Source of the DNA: Boesenbergia rotunda
Taxonomy: Eukaryota > Streptophyta > Magnoliopsida > Zingiberales > Zingiberaceae
Assembly: GCA_024364735.1 (NCBI GenBank)
Contig: JAGFNQ010002315.1
Span: 106,265 to 170,264 of the forward strand
Reading direction: 5' to 3'
DNA: 64,000 nucleotides
A program made the position numbers and the translations under genes. Shown here piece after piece: positions 37,538 through 48,783 of the stretch. How positions within the stretch are numbered: the first letter of the stretch is position 1; each line of letters opens with the position of its first letter. A model generated the notes under the pieces. The model had not been told where the DNA came from and ran no database searches. It saw only the letters and a list, made by a program, of their open reading frames with translations.

Positions 37538-38466
37538 TTAAAATATCTCAGAAAATCTCTTTGTTAGACAAAAAAAAATGTTTAATTGTGTTTATAGTTG
37601 TACACAGCATTGGCCTTAAATGATCTCTAATGCACTGTGACATCTCCTCGCATCATTCTGAAAACAATCGGTCCGATAATTGAGAAGGGTTAACGAAGGA
37701 CTTAAAAAAAATTGAATAATATATAAATTTGAGTCTCTCAATAAATTTTTTATGAATAAAAATGCTACATCCTAGCAGCATATATAATATTAAAATTTAA
37801 ATTATTTACAGATTTATATAATTGAATTAAATCGTTTCTTATCTATCTATTAATATCTATAAAATTTAATATCAATAAAATATAATTTTATATGTAGACG
37901 TGGCATTCACATGGAACTTAAGATTCCTGCCTAAACCGAATATAAATTTTCTAAATAAAAAATTTATAATTAAAAATATAAATTCAAAAGAAAATATATA
38001 ATTACAAATTCTAAAAAGAAAAATTTAGATCTTAATCCAAAATTAAAATTTTAAAAAATAATTTATCAAATTTAAAAAAGATAATTTCAAATTTTAATTT
38101 GAAATTGTATTTTAAAATTTCTAAAATTAAAATTTTTAAAAAGTTATAATGATTACAGTTAAATACATAAAAAAAATTAATTTAATTTAATTTTAATGAA
38201 ATATAGGTTTTATGTTGCACTATGGCACAGGCTTGACACATTCCTATTCAAGCAAAGTAAACTTTAGTTCGTATCCACATCCACCACCGTTATTAAACTT
38301 ATGATCGTCATTAATATCTTATATTATAAAAAATAATATTATATCTTATATTGATATGAATCCATGATAAAATAAAATTACTTTTCATTTTAATTTTTCA
38401 TTTAATAATAAAAATTGACATATATATATTATAACTAAACATGTTATTTGAATTGTGTAAGATTTT
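37538..38466. other. AT-rich interior, probable Helitron body
   Basis: Very AT-rich and non-coding, with runs such as TTAAAATTTAAATT. It leads into a Helitron-type 3' end at 38467-38492; the matching 5' TC end could not be placed. Confidence 0.35.
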
Positions 38467-38492
38467 CGTGCATCGCACGGGTATTATACTAG
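38467..38492 (+). mobile_element. Helitron-type 3' terminus
   Basis: A short hairpin, CGTGC-ATC-GCACG (38467-38479), sits about 9 nt before CTAG followed by T. A hairpin just upstream of CTRR with a following T is the standard 3' end of plant Helitrons. No helicase is present, so it would be non-autonomous. Confidence 0.6.
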
Positions 38493-38536
38493 TTAATTAG
38501 TACTTTATAGTTTAATTCTAGATATATCTGATTTTA

Positions 38537-38540
<4 letters not shown>

Positions 38541-38601
<61 letters not shown>
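38541..38601. repeat. (TA)n microsatellite, uninterrupted
   Basis: About 30 TA units with no element inside, a useful contrast to the tract at 17471-17690. Confidence 0.95.
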
Positions 38602-38603
<2 letters not shown>

Positions 38604-38962
38604 TAAATAAAACCAAAATAATCTTCATGCGTAGATCTATTTATGTTGGAACTGATAACCATACTCACTTTTCTAGCTGCAGCTTTCGTGCTAATCCACT
38701 ATAAAATATCCACTAGAGACCCAGGTAGAGTTGGATGTAAGTAAGTTTCGTACGTCAAGTTTCTTTAAACCTCCAAGAAAAAAATTGCCCACCTTATATT
38801 ATGTGAGGAGGAAAACAAACCTTCTTCAAAATCGGCGGCGGAATCCGGGTCGATTTAAGTTTCCATCGTTGAGATTCTTCTGAGAGTGATCTTTCTCCCG
38901 CCGCCGCCGCCGCCTCTGCTTCCTCCCCTGCATCCTTTTTTCATTCTTCTCGAGTTGTTACT

Positions 38963-41900
38963 ATGACGGTCGGTGTGCTTGCGCTACAGGGCTCGTTTAA
39001 CGAACACTTGACGGGTATTTCGGATTGCTCAGTTTTTTGGGGTTGTTATTTATTTATTTATTGGACTCTTCGCTTTCTTTGATCCTTACGGATTGGTTTG
39101 GTGCTGGCAGCACTGCGAAGGATAGGGGAGAAGGGTGCGGAGATTCGGAAAGCGGAGCAGCTGGAGGCCGTCGATGCCCTCATTATCCCTGGCGGCGAGA
39201 GCACCACCATGGCCAAGCTCGCCCGCTACCACAATCTTGTTAGACCTTTTCCGCATTTTGATTGTTATATATGCTGTCATAGTTTGGTGTATAACCATAT
39301 ACCGTGAACAAGTTTGGATTTTGCAACTGGCTGTTTGGTTCTCCTGGAGGTTCTCAAATTGGCGATGGAGCACGTTGTTTCGTATATTCGGGGGGTATCA
39401 GAAGGAAGCCCACAAAGTGCTGAGAGAAGATTCAAAAGTAGAAAAGCATATTTGTCTCTTAAATTTGTAGATTCAGAGTGCTTAGAGTAGAACACTTAAA
39501 GAGGGAAGGATGACATGGCTTGATCAAGAACAGAATGGAGAAGAAGGAAATGTAGAAACAAAATCTCTAGCTTGTTCTTAGTACTGACATTTCTTTTGCC
39601 TGAACACCTTCGGAACTCTTGTCTTTGCCTTTTTGAGAAAATATACTAATGTGATTGCTGAAGGTTCACGTAGTAGTAGTGAATGATCTTAGATTTTTGA
39701 ACTTCATTGCAGATTTGCTATTATCCTGCATAATGAATATATTGTAGAAGGGGAATCTTGGTGTAATGGTAAAGTTATTGCCATATGACCTACAGGACAC
39801 GGGTTTGAGTCTCAAGAGTAAGGCTATGTATAATAAATCCTTCCTTGGGACCCTGCATCGGCAGGAGCTTCGGCTGCCCATTTTATGAATCTTTCATCGT
39901 ATAGCACTCACTGTTAAGAACTCAGGTTAGAATAGTCAACAGTGTTTTCAGATTTCTTTTCTCAGGGGCTTGTTCTGGGAGAACGCTGAGAAAAAAAGTG
40001 ATGTTGCTTCAAACCAAATTCTGAAATGGAAATCATATTTCAACACATCTATCTGGCTTTGTTTGAATGCCCCACCATAGCTCACTAACTCTGAGAGATA
40101 GTTCATGAGAAAAAAAATGTAGTATATTTTTTCTTGTCCATTAATTGACAGCAATTGATACTCACTTCTTTTCTGTTCCTCTCTCCAATATTAATTCTTA
40201 AGTGTGAGTTTTACATTTGTCATACAGAAAAACATACTGCTCAGTTCTCAATTGATTAACATAGCTTAACGCTATAATTTAAACACTACACGCCGAGTTC
40301 AGTTTCATCACATCTATATTCCTAAGTATACTTGAGAGAAAGCAAGTGTACTTGACAGGGATTGATACACTCCAACTGAGTGTAAATTTATAGTCAGCGT
40401 AAAGTGACCAGGTTAATGAATATCTCTTTTCTCCTAACTTTCAGATTCAGGTTCACATGTCTGTTCTTTGTACTGGTAGAGCTGAGTAATGCCAAAATTA
40501 TTGTAGATGTCACATCCTTCTAATATTGCTTATGCTCAACTTCATCTTTGAATGAGTTCTGTAAAATTCATCCGTTTAACTAAATGTGGATCTTTCATAT
40601 GAAGAAGTTGGACATTGACTTATGCTTTTGTATTCAAAATTCATAATAAATCACTGCATCTATTCCTTTATTTTTGGCTATCAAACATAATCTTCTTTTG
40701 ACAGTCTGTCTTTGTGAGGATTGTCTGCAGCCTTAGAGTCTCCCTATCGCCTCTCAAAAATTACTTTTCATACGCCTTTCCTTTGATTTTAGTTGAATAC
40801 AAAGTTATATGGGTCATATTTTCTTAATCACCAGTTTCCTGCTTTAAGAGAATTCGTAAAAACTGGAAAGCCTGTGTGGGGAACCTGTGCAGGGCTCATA
40901 TTCTTGGCAAACAATGCAATTGGTGAGCCAGCACACTACAAAATTCTACTATCACAATATGCAGTCATTTAAATACAATTAGTTGAACATCTATTCAGGT
41001 CAGAAATCAGGAGGACAGGAGTTTATTGGAGGACTAGATTGCATGGTTCATCGAAATTTTTTTGGTAGTCAGGTGTTCACCTCAACTATCACTTTGTCAT
41101 TGTCAATTCTTTTTAATACTATTCTCTTTGGCTCTTTTTAATTTCAAAATACAATTCGTACCCATTTATGTTACAGCTCCAGAGCTTTGAAATACAACTT
41201 TCAGTGCCTAAACTTGCAGAGGAAGAAGGGGGGCCTGGTAGCTTCCGTGGAGTCTTTATACGTGCACCAGCCATCTTAGAAGTTGGACCTGAAGTAGAGG
41301 TATTAGCAGACTGTCCTGTTCCTCAAGAGACTAGGAAGAATATGATGCTTGTTGACAATGATCAGAAGGTTTGTCTTCATTAACGTAGTGGCATTTACTC
41401 TTGAAGTTTATATTTTGGTCCATGGTTGGTTTACACTACGATCAGTGGCATTTACTCCACAGAAAAACTGTAGTAGTGACACTTCATTAAAGCCTTCATT
41501 TTCCTGTAAAGGAAATTGCTCAGACAGCATTTATTTGAACCACTCTCTCCATCTAGGGAATTAAAAAAAATCAAATTTACAATAAAAGGGAAAATCAGGG
41601 TCAACTTTGATCTGATCATAAATATGATTAAGTTGTTTTGTTCTATATGTTGCCTAGCTTCATTTTCTGTACAGTTCTTTAATTTTTGTGAGGTTAAATT
41701 CTCTTAGGAAGTGTCTAGCTAAATGTGTTTGTTTTATTTTGCTCTTTGTTATAGCAAAATAACCCGTATCGGATAACCCTTAAGCTATAATTAACCTCAC
41801 AGAAGTGCCTAGCTATAAATAACCCTTCAGAAGTGTCTAGCTAAATGTGTATAGCAATACTTCCAAATCTATATGTTTTATTTTGTTAAGAAGTGCCTAA

Positions 41901-43365
41901 CTTTTGTTTTATTTTTCTCTTAAGAAGTGTCTAGCTATAAACTGTAGTTTATTTTGCTCTTTAGCCTCTCAGAATTCCTCAGTGTTATAGCTATCAGGAT
42001 GCGTTTGGTTCAAGTTATCATATATAATATTTAGGTAATCAAATAAAATCTTGTTTATTTGGAGATAATTGTCTATAACATAATATAATATTTTATCATA
42101 TTACCCTTTTGAATTTATTTAGATAATTTTATTAAAATATTAAATTAAAAAAATATTCGTCGGCGTCAACCGTCGGTGTCTGTGTAGGCAGTCAATGTGC
42201 AACACCGGCGGTCGGCTATCAGCGTCAAACGCCGGCGATAGACGTAGATCGCCGGTGGCTGCCGGCCAGCTGTCGACGTCAACCGCCAACGATCGGTGCC
42301 GACCGCTGGTCGTCGGCGGTGGTCGTCGGTTGCCAGTCGTCGGCCGCCGACAGGGGTCGCCGATCGCCAGCGGTGGTCGCCGGTCGTGGTCGTCGGCCGC
42401 CGACGGTGGTCGCCGGCCGTCGTTGTCGGTCGTCGACCATGAATAATACTTTCGGAAGTTAATAAATTGTAATGATTATTTTTTTCTTAAATGTAAATAT
42501 TGGAGGATAATTATAGAAAGATAAGTTTCATAACCCTGGAATAAAAAAAAAACCTTACTTTCCTAAGGTTTTTCGATTCCTAGTTGCATGACCGTTTTGC
42601 TGACGTGTCGGGCATCGATCATTACTTAGGAATCGCTAATTATTTAAACCAAACAAGATTTTCGTTAACCTTGGATGGATAACCAAGGTTATCAAGGATA
42701 ATCCCCAATAAAACGCACCTTAATTGTTGTTGATGTATCAGGTCCAGAATTTACGTTAGCACAAACCAATATTTGACATACCTTTATTTCATTTTCATTG
42801 CAGTTACTTTGTTTTAATCTAATGTTTATAACCCTTATCAGACAACTCAAAAACTTTACCAAACTGCTGACTGAGCTTTTTGTTTGCTTGTCATCAAAGT
42901 TTGTGTAGATAGTTCATTTTATATTTACTAAATTCTAAGCAGAGAAACTTTAGTTTATGAAGAACTATCAAATGGACAAATGTTCAACTCCTTGAATGAT
43001 GGAACCAACTCAGTGACTAACAATTGAATAACAAGTATTGCTTTAATAGCTGATATTCAATTGTGTCTCAGGGGATAGCTTCGAGTGATAGAGTAATTGT
43101 TGCAGTTAGGCAAGGGAACTTACTTGCGACTGCTTTTCACCCCGAATTGACTTCCGACTCGCGATGGTAAGCGTCGTTTGATGAGAACTCTGGGTTATTC
43201 AGCAAATTTTTTCAGTTTGTGTTAAAGGCATGCACTTTCTTCAGGCACAGCTTGTTCTTAAAAATGAAGAAAGACAATGGTGGCAAGATATTGCAATGCA
43301 CCTCCACATCCGAGACAGATGCCCTTCAAGAAAAGAAGCCATGTGACCTCCCCATATATGAATGA
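38963..43365 (+). CDS. PDX2: Pyridoxal 5'-phosphate synthase glutaminase subunit
   Basis: PDX2 takes ammonia from glutamine and passes it to PDX1 for vitamin B6 synthesis. Exons: 38963-39014, 39111-39238, 40835-40922, 40999-41072, 41177-41368, 43072-43166, 43245-43365. They total 750 nt, 249 residues plus stop, close to the usual 250-255. The start MTVGVLALQGSFNEHL is the family N-terminus. PGGEST lies in exon 2. The nucleophile Cys is in GTCAGLIFLANN (exon 3) and the His/Glu pair in AFHPELTSD (exon 6). All introns are GT-AG with matching phases. A GCC-repeat lies in the 5' UTR (38898-38914). Intron 2 holds an Au SINE and intron 5 a MITE-like insertion with a GC-rich core. No catalytic residue is missing. 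Confidence 0.96.
39750..39880 (+). mobile_element. Au SINE in PDX2 intron 2
   Basis: Head GGGGAATCTTGGTGTAATGG, B-box ACGGGTTTGAGTC, and the Au body with GGACCCTGCATCGGCAGGAG. It is diverged from the copy at 17232-17412. Target duplication not clear (ATGAAT on both sides only). Confidence 0.8.
41997..42719. mobile_element. Tourist-like insertion in PDX2 intron 5
   Basis: Left end GGATGCGTTTGGTTCAAGTTATC and the complement of the right end, GGTGCGTTTTATTGGGGATTATC, are inverted repeats. The flanks TCA and TTA differ by one base. Its core at 42160-42440 is an unusual GC-rich stretch of GTCGGCGGTGGTCG-like repeats. Confidence 0.55.
42160..42440. repeat. GC-rich degenerate minisatellite inside the intron-5 insertion
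   Basis: Dense CGTCGG/CCGTCG and GGTGGTCGCCGG words, in sharp contrast to the AT-rich flanks. It opens chance frames (for example 83 codons at 42195-42446) that are not coding. Confidence 0.7.
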
Positions 43366-43571
43366 TGTTGCAAAAAACTTAAATTGGCTATGTCTAGGTC
43401 ATTCCTAATCGTTCATGATTTACATGTCTATATCTTACCGCGGAAATAATGATATTAGACCGTTTGGGATTTGGGGGCATGGATATTATCTTTTTACTCC
43501 AATAGTTTATAAACCTTCATATTTCGAAGGTCTTGTTCTTTTGAGACCATTAGCAATGACATATATATAAG
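43366..43571 (+). other. PDX2 3' UTR and flank
   Basis: Follows the TGA at 43363-43365. No further exon and no repeat end seen. Confidence 0.5.
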
Positions 43572-44100
43572 TAGGCCTGTGCAATCGGTTCAAATCGAAT
43601 CAACCGAATTGATTAAATTCAAAATCGAACCGATCGAAATTTTTTCAAATCAAACGGATTGAATTTTCTAAAAAAATCGAACCAACCGAATTGATAAAAT
43701 ATCTGTTAATTCGGTGTTCGATGAAAATAATTGAATTTTTCGGTTCGATTTAATTTGATTTTGGTTTGATTTGATTTGCTTCCAATTTTATTTGGTTCGA
43801 CTACATAATATCAATTTAGTTTGTTCCAATTTGATTCTTTTCAATTAATAATATCAATTTCGTTTAATATCAATTTAGTTTGTTCCGATTTGATTCTTTT
43901 CAACTAATAATATCAATTTAGTTTAATTTCGATTTGATTTAGTTCTTATTTATTTCGATTTTAATTTAATTCGGTTCAATTTAAAATATCAATTTAATCG
44001 AATTTTGATTTTTAAAATCAAATTTAAATTAAATTTTTACATTCGAATTCAGTTTAAAATTTGATCGGTTAATTCGATTTAATCAAACTGTTGTGAATCC

Positions 44101-44105
<5 letters not shown>
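43572..44105. repeat. AT-rich repeat of AATCGAACCGAA words
   Basis: Same composition as 31951-32398: TTCGGTT/AACCGAA and TCAATTTAGTTT words throughout. It starts TAGGCCTGTGCAATCGG and ends ATCCCTCTA before an (AT)n tract. hAT-like ends are possible but no firm duplication is visible. Confidence 0.45.

Positions 44106-44190
<85 letters not shown>
44104..44190. repeat. (AT)n microsatellite
   Basis: An 87-bp AT tract directly abutting a mini-element. Open frames across it are repeat translations only. Confidence 0.95.
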
Positions 44191-44196
<6 letters not shown>

Positions 44197-44685
44197 TGAT
44201 CTGTTGCGGACCACGCACTACAGACCGTGTGCGGACTGGCACCTGATCAGTCACCAGACCGATCAGGCAGGTGCCTGATTGGTCACCAGACCGATCAGGC
44301 AAGTACCTGATCGGTCTGGTGACCGATCAGGCAAGCCTGATCGGCCACCGGAGGCTCGGGAGCGTCCCGACGGATTCACCCCTACCCCCTAGGGTTCATC
44401 GTACCCCCTGGGTTATAGTTTTGTTCGGGGGCGGCTACCGAAGGCCGCCGTTGGTGTCTAGAAGTCGCAGGTCGTGTGCCTGATCGGCCACCGGAGGCTC
44501 AGGAGCGTTCCCGACGGGTTCACCTTACCCCCTAAGGTTCATCGCACCCCCCCGGGTTATAATTTTGTTCGGGGGCGGCGGCATTCGCCGCCATTGGTGT
44601 CGAGAAGTCACAGGTCGTGTGCCTGATCGGTCTGGTGACCGATCAGGCGCCAGTCCGCACGCGATCCGCAGCAGATCATTCCTCT
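44191..44685. mobile_element. Non-autonomous MULE-like mini-element
   Basis: The left end GAAATGATCTGTTGCGGACC and the complement of the right end, GGAATGATCTGCTGCGGATC, begin inverted repeats that continue through GTGCGGACTGGC and CACCAGACCGATCAGGCA, about 85 bp. The middle duplicates a block with GGCCACCGGAGGCTC (44343-44357 and 44488-44502). No coding capacity. Its ends resemble those of the large MULE (GATC..GCTGCGGA). It lies between (AT)n and (AC)n(AT)n tracts. Confidence 0.75.
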
Positions 44686-44689
44686 CACT

Positions 44690-44690
<1 letters not shown>

Positions 44691-44724
<34 letters not shown>
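44691..44724. repeat. (AC)n(AT)n microsatellite between two elements
   Basis: AC repeats then AT repeats, 34 bp, separating the mini-element from the left end of the large MULE. A GT/AT tract flanks the other end of the MULE (53566-53591). Confidence 0.9.
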
Positions 44725-45245
44725 CAGAGTCGATCGGCTGCGGACTCTTCTTGCGGACGAGTTGCGGACGCGCTGACGTGGGCTGCTGCGTGGACAAAAA
44801 AAAGCCAAAAAAAAAAACAAACTCGGCTGTCCTCGCGTCCTCGCGTCATTTCATTTTCGCGACAGAGAGGAAGCGCGCCCGCCCGATCTCTCTTTCTCCT
44901 CCCGAAGAAACCCTAACCTCATTTCACTCCCGCTGCTGACGAGCTCCTCCGCTGCTGACGAGTTCCTCCCGAACAAACCCTAAAAGCTCTCTCGCAGCCG
45001 GGGAAGCTCCTCCCCTGCGCCGATCTCTCGCGTCCCCGAGCCCTCCCTCTCTCTTTCGCGTCCGAAGCCTGCACCTGCCCCTGCGATTTTCGTTGCCGCC
45101 TGCGCCGAGCCGCCTTCACAGGTGCGATTTTCGTTGCCAGGTGCGATTTTCGTTGCCGCCTGCGCCGAGCCGCCTTCACAGGTGCAATTTTCGTTGCCGC
45201 CTGCGCCGAGCCGCCTTCACAGGTGCGATTTTCGTTGCCGCCTCT
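44725..45245 (+). repeat. Left TIR of the MULE
   Basis: About 520 bp, GC-rich and CpG-rich, pairing with 53030-53565 inverted. Shared landmarks include GCGCTGACGTGGGCTGCTGC, GCGTCATTTCATTTTCGCGA and GCCTGCGCCGAGCCGCCTTC. Reading frames here (for example at 44565-44939) are artefacts of composition. Confidence 0.9.
45082..45242 (+). repeat. 41-bp tandem repeat at the inner edge of the left TIR
   Basis: A unit starting TGCGATTTTCGTTGCC and ending GCCGCCTTCACAGG occurs three times, plus a 19-bp partial unit and an incomplete last copy. The right TIR has a single unit (with AATTTTCG), so the expansion is specific to the left arm. Confidence 0.85.
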
Positions 45246-45338
45246 CTCTTTTGCTTTTTGACTCAAATTAAGGAACATTGATTATATCCTATGAAAGCTT
45301 GAATAAATTTTTGATATCTCTTATTTTGACTGCCTTAG

Positions 45339-46530
45339 TTTGCTGGTATCCCTCTTTCCGTGCTGATTCCAACAGCCAGCAAGGATGCTGTTGACCTTAT
45401 CTCGGTAAGTCACAAAATGAATAATCCTGCCCTCACTATTGGCAGTTTGAGATACGTGGACTTTTTTGATCCTTGTTGCATTCTAATATCTTCACTTATT
45501 TGGCAGTCACTTTGTTCGTGGGACTGTACTAAAAGACCCTCTGCACTGGAGGTTCTTCACCATTCTTTCTTCCAGGTAATGTATTGCATAGTGATCCTTG
45601 TTAAATATGATTTGTGGAGCAGAATACTCTGAGAAGCAATAAGATTTGTTATGTTCATGTTATTTGTCAACTACTTGCAGCCTTGCTTTCACATCCCACC
45701 ATCACCTCAGTTGAAACCAGAGGGAGCGCACAAAGCACCTTCATCAGGTTAAGTCTCTGATGATTTTATTATTATTAAATTAAATTATTCTCTAATCTTG
45801 TAATATTTAGCAGCCATTAAAGGTGCGTTGGTGTCAAAAAGTGTCAGAGATCCCTCTCTTGGGGTTTTATCCAATACAAGGCTTGCAAGAAACTTTCCGT
45901 CCCGTAGTACAAATGAATTTTCAGGGACAGGTAGCCTTCGTTGCCCTATCTATTTATACTTTCTCAGTTTTTATCAAATAATTATTCTAGAATTTGTTTT
46001 ATTTTGTGAATTCTAGGTGTGCAAAGAAAGCTGGAGATGAATCATCAGGTAGTTTATAGTTAATGTAATTTCATTTTTTATGTGAAAACTTGTTTAGTTG
46101 TATTATGGCCTATCGCCTGGTGTAAGTGCAGGACTGCCGGAAGGATAGAACAATTGAGAATGATGTTAAACCATATAACCATCAGATAACTCGAAGAAAC
46201 ATCAAAGAAGGTAAATCCTTATAATTACCTGATTCAGAAATAATCATTATGCTGTGGTGATAGAGAAAGGCGTCAACTTTTCCTTTGTTGGTAGGACCTC
46301 TCGAGACAGATGTACAGAGGACCTCAACTGTGATAGAGAAGTTGGCCAACCTGAAACTGAACTCGAATAGAGGTGGAATGGAGGAAGACGGCAAGCTGTT
46401 ATATCTGAAATCACATCCGCATAGACAACCACCAAAAAATGGAGTATGGCGTGCTCATGCCTACAATCTTGGTCGACCGCGTGAAGTTCCTGCTGCTGGA
46501 AGTTATTATACTAGAAAAGTCGCTGGCTGA
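45339..46530 (+). pseudogene. Captured C-terminal part of a CDKF/MHK-type protein kinase
   Basis: Seven exons with GT-AG introns: 45339-45404, 45507-45575, 45681-45747, 45814-45930, 46017-46048, 46132-46210, 46295-46530. They sum to 666 nt in one continuous frame, 221 residues plus stop. The start matches the end of a kinase domain (IPLSVLIPTASKDAVDL, then SLCSWDCTKRPSALEVLHH, subdomain XI with its conserved Arg), followed by the low-complexity tail typical of plant CDKF-4/MHK proteins. The N-terminal lobe, ATP site and catalytic loop are absent: the left TIR ends about 94 bp before the first exon, inside the donor intron. Intact introns and frame mean genomic capture, not retroposition. No catalytic activity is possible. 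Confidence 0.85.
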
Positions 46531-47179
46531 TGCCTACTAGAGGAAGCTTGGTTTGTGGTGGAGGTGCCAAAAACCTTAGCCGACTGTTGCAGTCTGTCAC
46601 TATTTTATCGATGTTCTAGACAATAAAACCATAAACACCATATGTTGTATTGATGCACGCGTGGTACCTAGTATGTGTGTTTGTTGGAGCTTGATCTGCT
46701 TAATTTTGGATATCGTAATAACTAATTGTTTCTGGGATGATTGTGGTGAGAATTAGATATCCTCAGGCATGACGTGTAATTCCAAAATGCCACATTACAT
46801 GCTGATAGGAAAAAATTATCACATGCGGCTACGTATCACATGCGGCCACATTTTGGATATTCAAGCTATAATATTCAAGTTAAAAAAAAGTTAGTCTAAT
46901 TATCGGAGATGCCCTCGATGAAAACTAACAGCTGCGACCAAAAGATTTGAAGATTCCAACCTATATAATATGTATATCTTGCTATTCACAAACCAGAAAT
47001 TCTATCCTGCTACACAGACGACCGGAAAGGGAACACAAAATATCAAATTCAGAATAGGGATCCTGTTTGTACCAGCGAACACACTGGTACAATTACAAAT
47101 CATTTAAATTAGGCGACGACAAAATTGGAAAAGTCGCCAAAACCTACGTAGCACGTAAAAAAAAAGATTGATTGGTAAG
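46531..47179. other. Captured 3' flank and junction, no gene
   Basis: The first part looks like the kinase gene's 3' UTR. The rest, up to the DnaJ stop codon at 47182-47180, is AT-rich and not coding. The junction between donor segments lies somewhere here. Confidence 0.5.
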
Positions 47180-47770
47180 TTATCCAGACGCTCTAGCAGC
47201 AGCAGCTTCATCCTTTTCATAATCACGTTGCTCCTCTTTTGCAAACTCCTCGATCAGCTTGCGCTGTTTCTGTGTTAGGTTCCTGGGCAATAGACAAAAT
47301 ATACAACTAAACAATCACTAAAAATAAGTGAGACGATAGAATGTCGAAAGAAAGAAAGAAAAGAAACTTACGCTGGAATTGCGACATTAAACTGCACATA
47401 TTGGTCACCGTAGAAAGATCCATTCCTTGTTTTCAATCCTGCAACCAACGTATAGTTTTAAACTCCTATCTCTAGCACAAGGGAACCTAAGGTTGTTGGT
47501 ACCACTTATGAGCTCTATAATGAAGCTGCTTAAAGATATAATATTTGCCAGAAGGTTGCTGTTTTCATTACCTTTCCCCTTTAAGACGACCTTCTGACCA
47601 GGCTGAGTACCAGGCCTAACCTGCAGCCATCACTCATCATATGAGCACATACCCTTTGCCTATTTATATGATACCAACATGAAAATCCTTCTAAGAAAGC
47701 CACATTCCACAAACCTTTACGACTACGTCTCCTGTGAGAGTTGGCACTTGAATGGTACCTCCTAGTATGC
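47180..47770 (-). pseudogene. Captured C-terminal part of a mitochondrial DnaJ (Hsp40)
   Basis: Four exons on the minus strand: about 47770-47715, 47620-47572, 47448-47372 and 47282-47180. They encode LGGTIQVPTLTGDVVVKV, RPGTQPGQKVVLKGKG, LKTRNGSFYGDQYVQFNV and RNLTQKQRKLIEEFAKEE, ending ARASG. This is the last part of the C-terminal substrate-binding domain of a type I DnaJ of the plant mitochondrial class. The J-domain and cysteine-rich region are missing. The 5' end is joined directly to a C2-domain exon. Confidence 0.85.
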
Positions 47771-47857
47771 TTTGGCTGCGACTACCAGTGGCTGGATGTC
47801 AATCTCGGCCTCCCCCATGCGGTCATCAGTCGAGAAAGTGTCCTTGTCATACACTTG
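47766..47857 (-). pseudogene. Captured exon of a C2-domain protein, fused to the DnaJ piece
   Basis: From a proper acceptor (TTGCAG) the minus strand reads VYDKDTFSTDDRMGEAEIDI then QPLVVAAKAY, the middle of a plant C2 domain of the CAR/ARF-GAP-like class, including calcium-loop Asp residues. Around 47766-47772 the match switches to the DnaJ exon within one exon, in a different frame, so the joint reads into a stop. Confidence 0.85.
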
Positions 47858-47924
47858 CTGCAATGAAAAAAATGGTCGGATTATATATACTATTGCATAA
47901 CTGAATATGAAATGTTAGTCAGGC

Positions 47925-48783
47925 TAATGCATCTGTTGCAGTATGCATGGTATAAGACCAGTAGCTCATCTAATACTTTCTTTCTAACAGAAACCTGCAA
48001 CGAAACAGAAAAAGAAAAGAAATAGATACTTGTTTTGGAGAAACTGAAAGCTAGCCACCTTTTTATCATGATGCTTAGATACTTATTTGAAGAACCCAAA
48101 ACCTAGTCACCTTTTTATCACGAAGCCTTTCCGCAGCTTGCAGTACAATCTCAGATGGAAAACATGTCAAATTAGATTTAGCAAGATAACAAACTGCCAA
48201 GACAGCTGCTAATCTCACTTTATCATCAAAATCAAGCAATCTTCCTTCGAGCACAGCTGCAAGCCAGTAAACAAGATTCAAAAAATTCTTAAGAAAGAGT
48301 ATAATATGAGAACTCAACAAAATGTGAATGCCTCACAGAGAATATCATGTGCTTCCTTGCCAAAGGGATGAGCCATGTAACATTCTCTAGCACACTCTAT
48401 TGTGGCAATCCGGACTTCTGTAGATTTATCAGAGAATCTGTTTAAGAATTCAGCAAAGACTGGGTAGTATTTCTGACCAAAACGGAGCTCAGATTTGGCA
48501 AGAAGGTTTCCAATTAAACGAACAGCACACAAGCGAATATCCACCTGTTCAGTCTGTTAAAAACACCAATTGAAATGCCTTCTGATGCAAGAATACTTAA
48601 TAAAAGGGAGAAATAATAACTCTAGCTACATACTAGTAGTTCTTGGGTCAAGTTTGGGATGATGCTGGTAAGAATCTGTGGGGCGCATTGAAATAACTCA
48701 AAAATAATTTCACATGTAGCATTGTCAAAATTGCAAGATGTTAAAAAACTACAAATCGATGGCTCCAGCTTTCCAGCACAGTT
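47925..48783 (-). pseudogene. Captured fragment of cohesin cofactor PDS5
   Basis: Exons 48783-48634, 48553-48337, 48256-48111 and 47994 to about 47925. They encode NCAGKLEPSICSFLTSC, QILTSIIPNLTQELL, AEFLNRFSDKSTEVRIATIE, VLEGRLLDFDDKVRLAAVLA and SVRKKVLDELLVLYHAYCN, the HEAT-repeat region of plant PDS5 proteins. Splice phases agree. The N- and C-terminal parts are missing. It points the same way as the C2 and DnaJ pieces, so one transcript could cross all three. Confidence 0.85.

Noticed and set aside
42195..42446. 83-codon Arg/Ser/Gly-rich frame
   Set aside because: Product of the GC-rich repeat in a PDX2 intron.
44069..44302. Frames on both strands over the AT tract
   Set aside because: Translations of a microsatellite.
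44565..45278. Several overlapping frames of 60-124 codons
   Set aside because: They lie in the GC-rich TIR and its 41-bp tandem repeat, with no domain.
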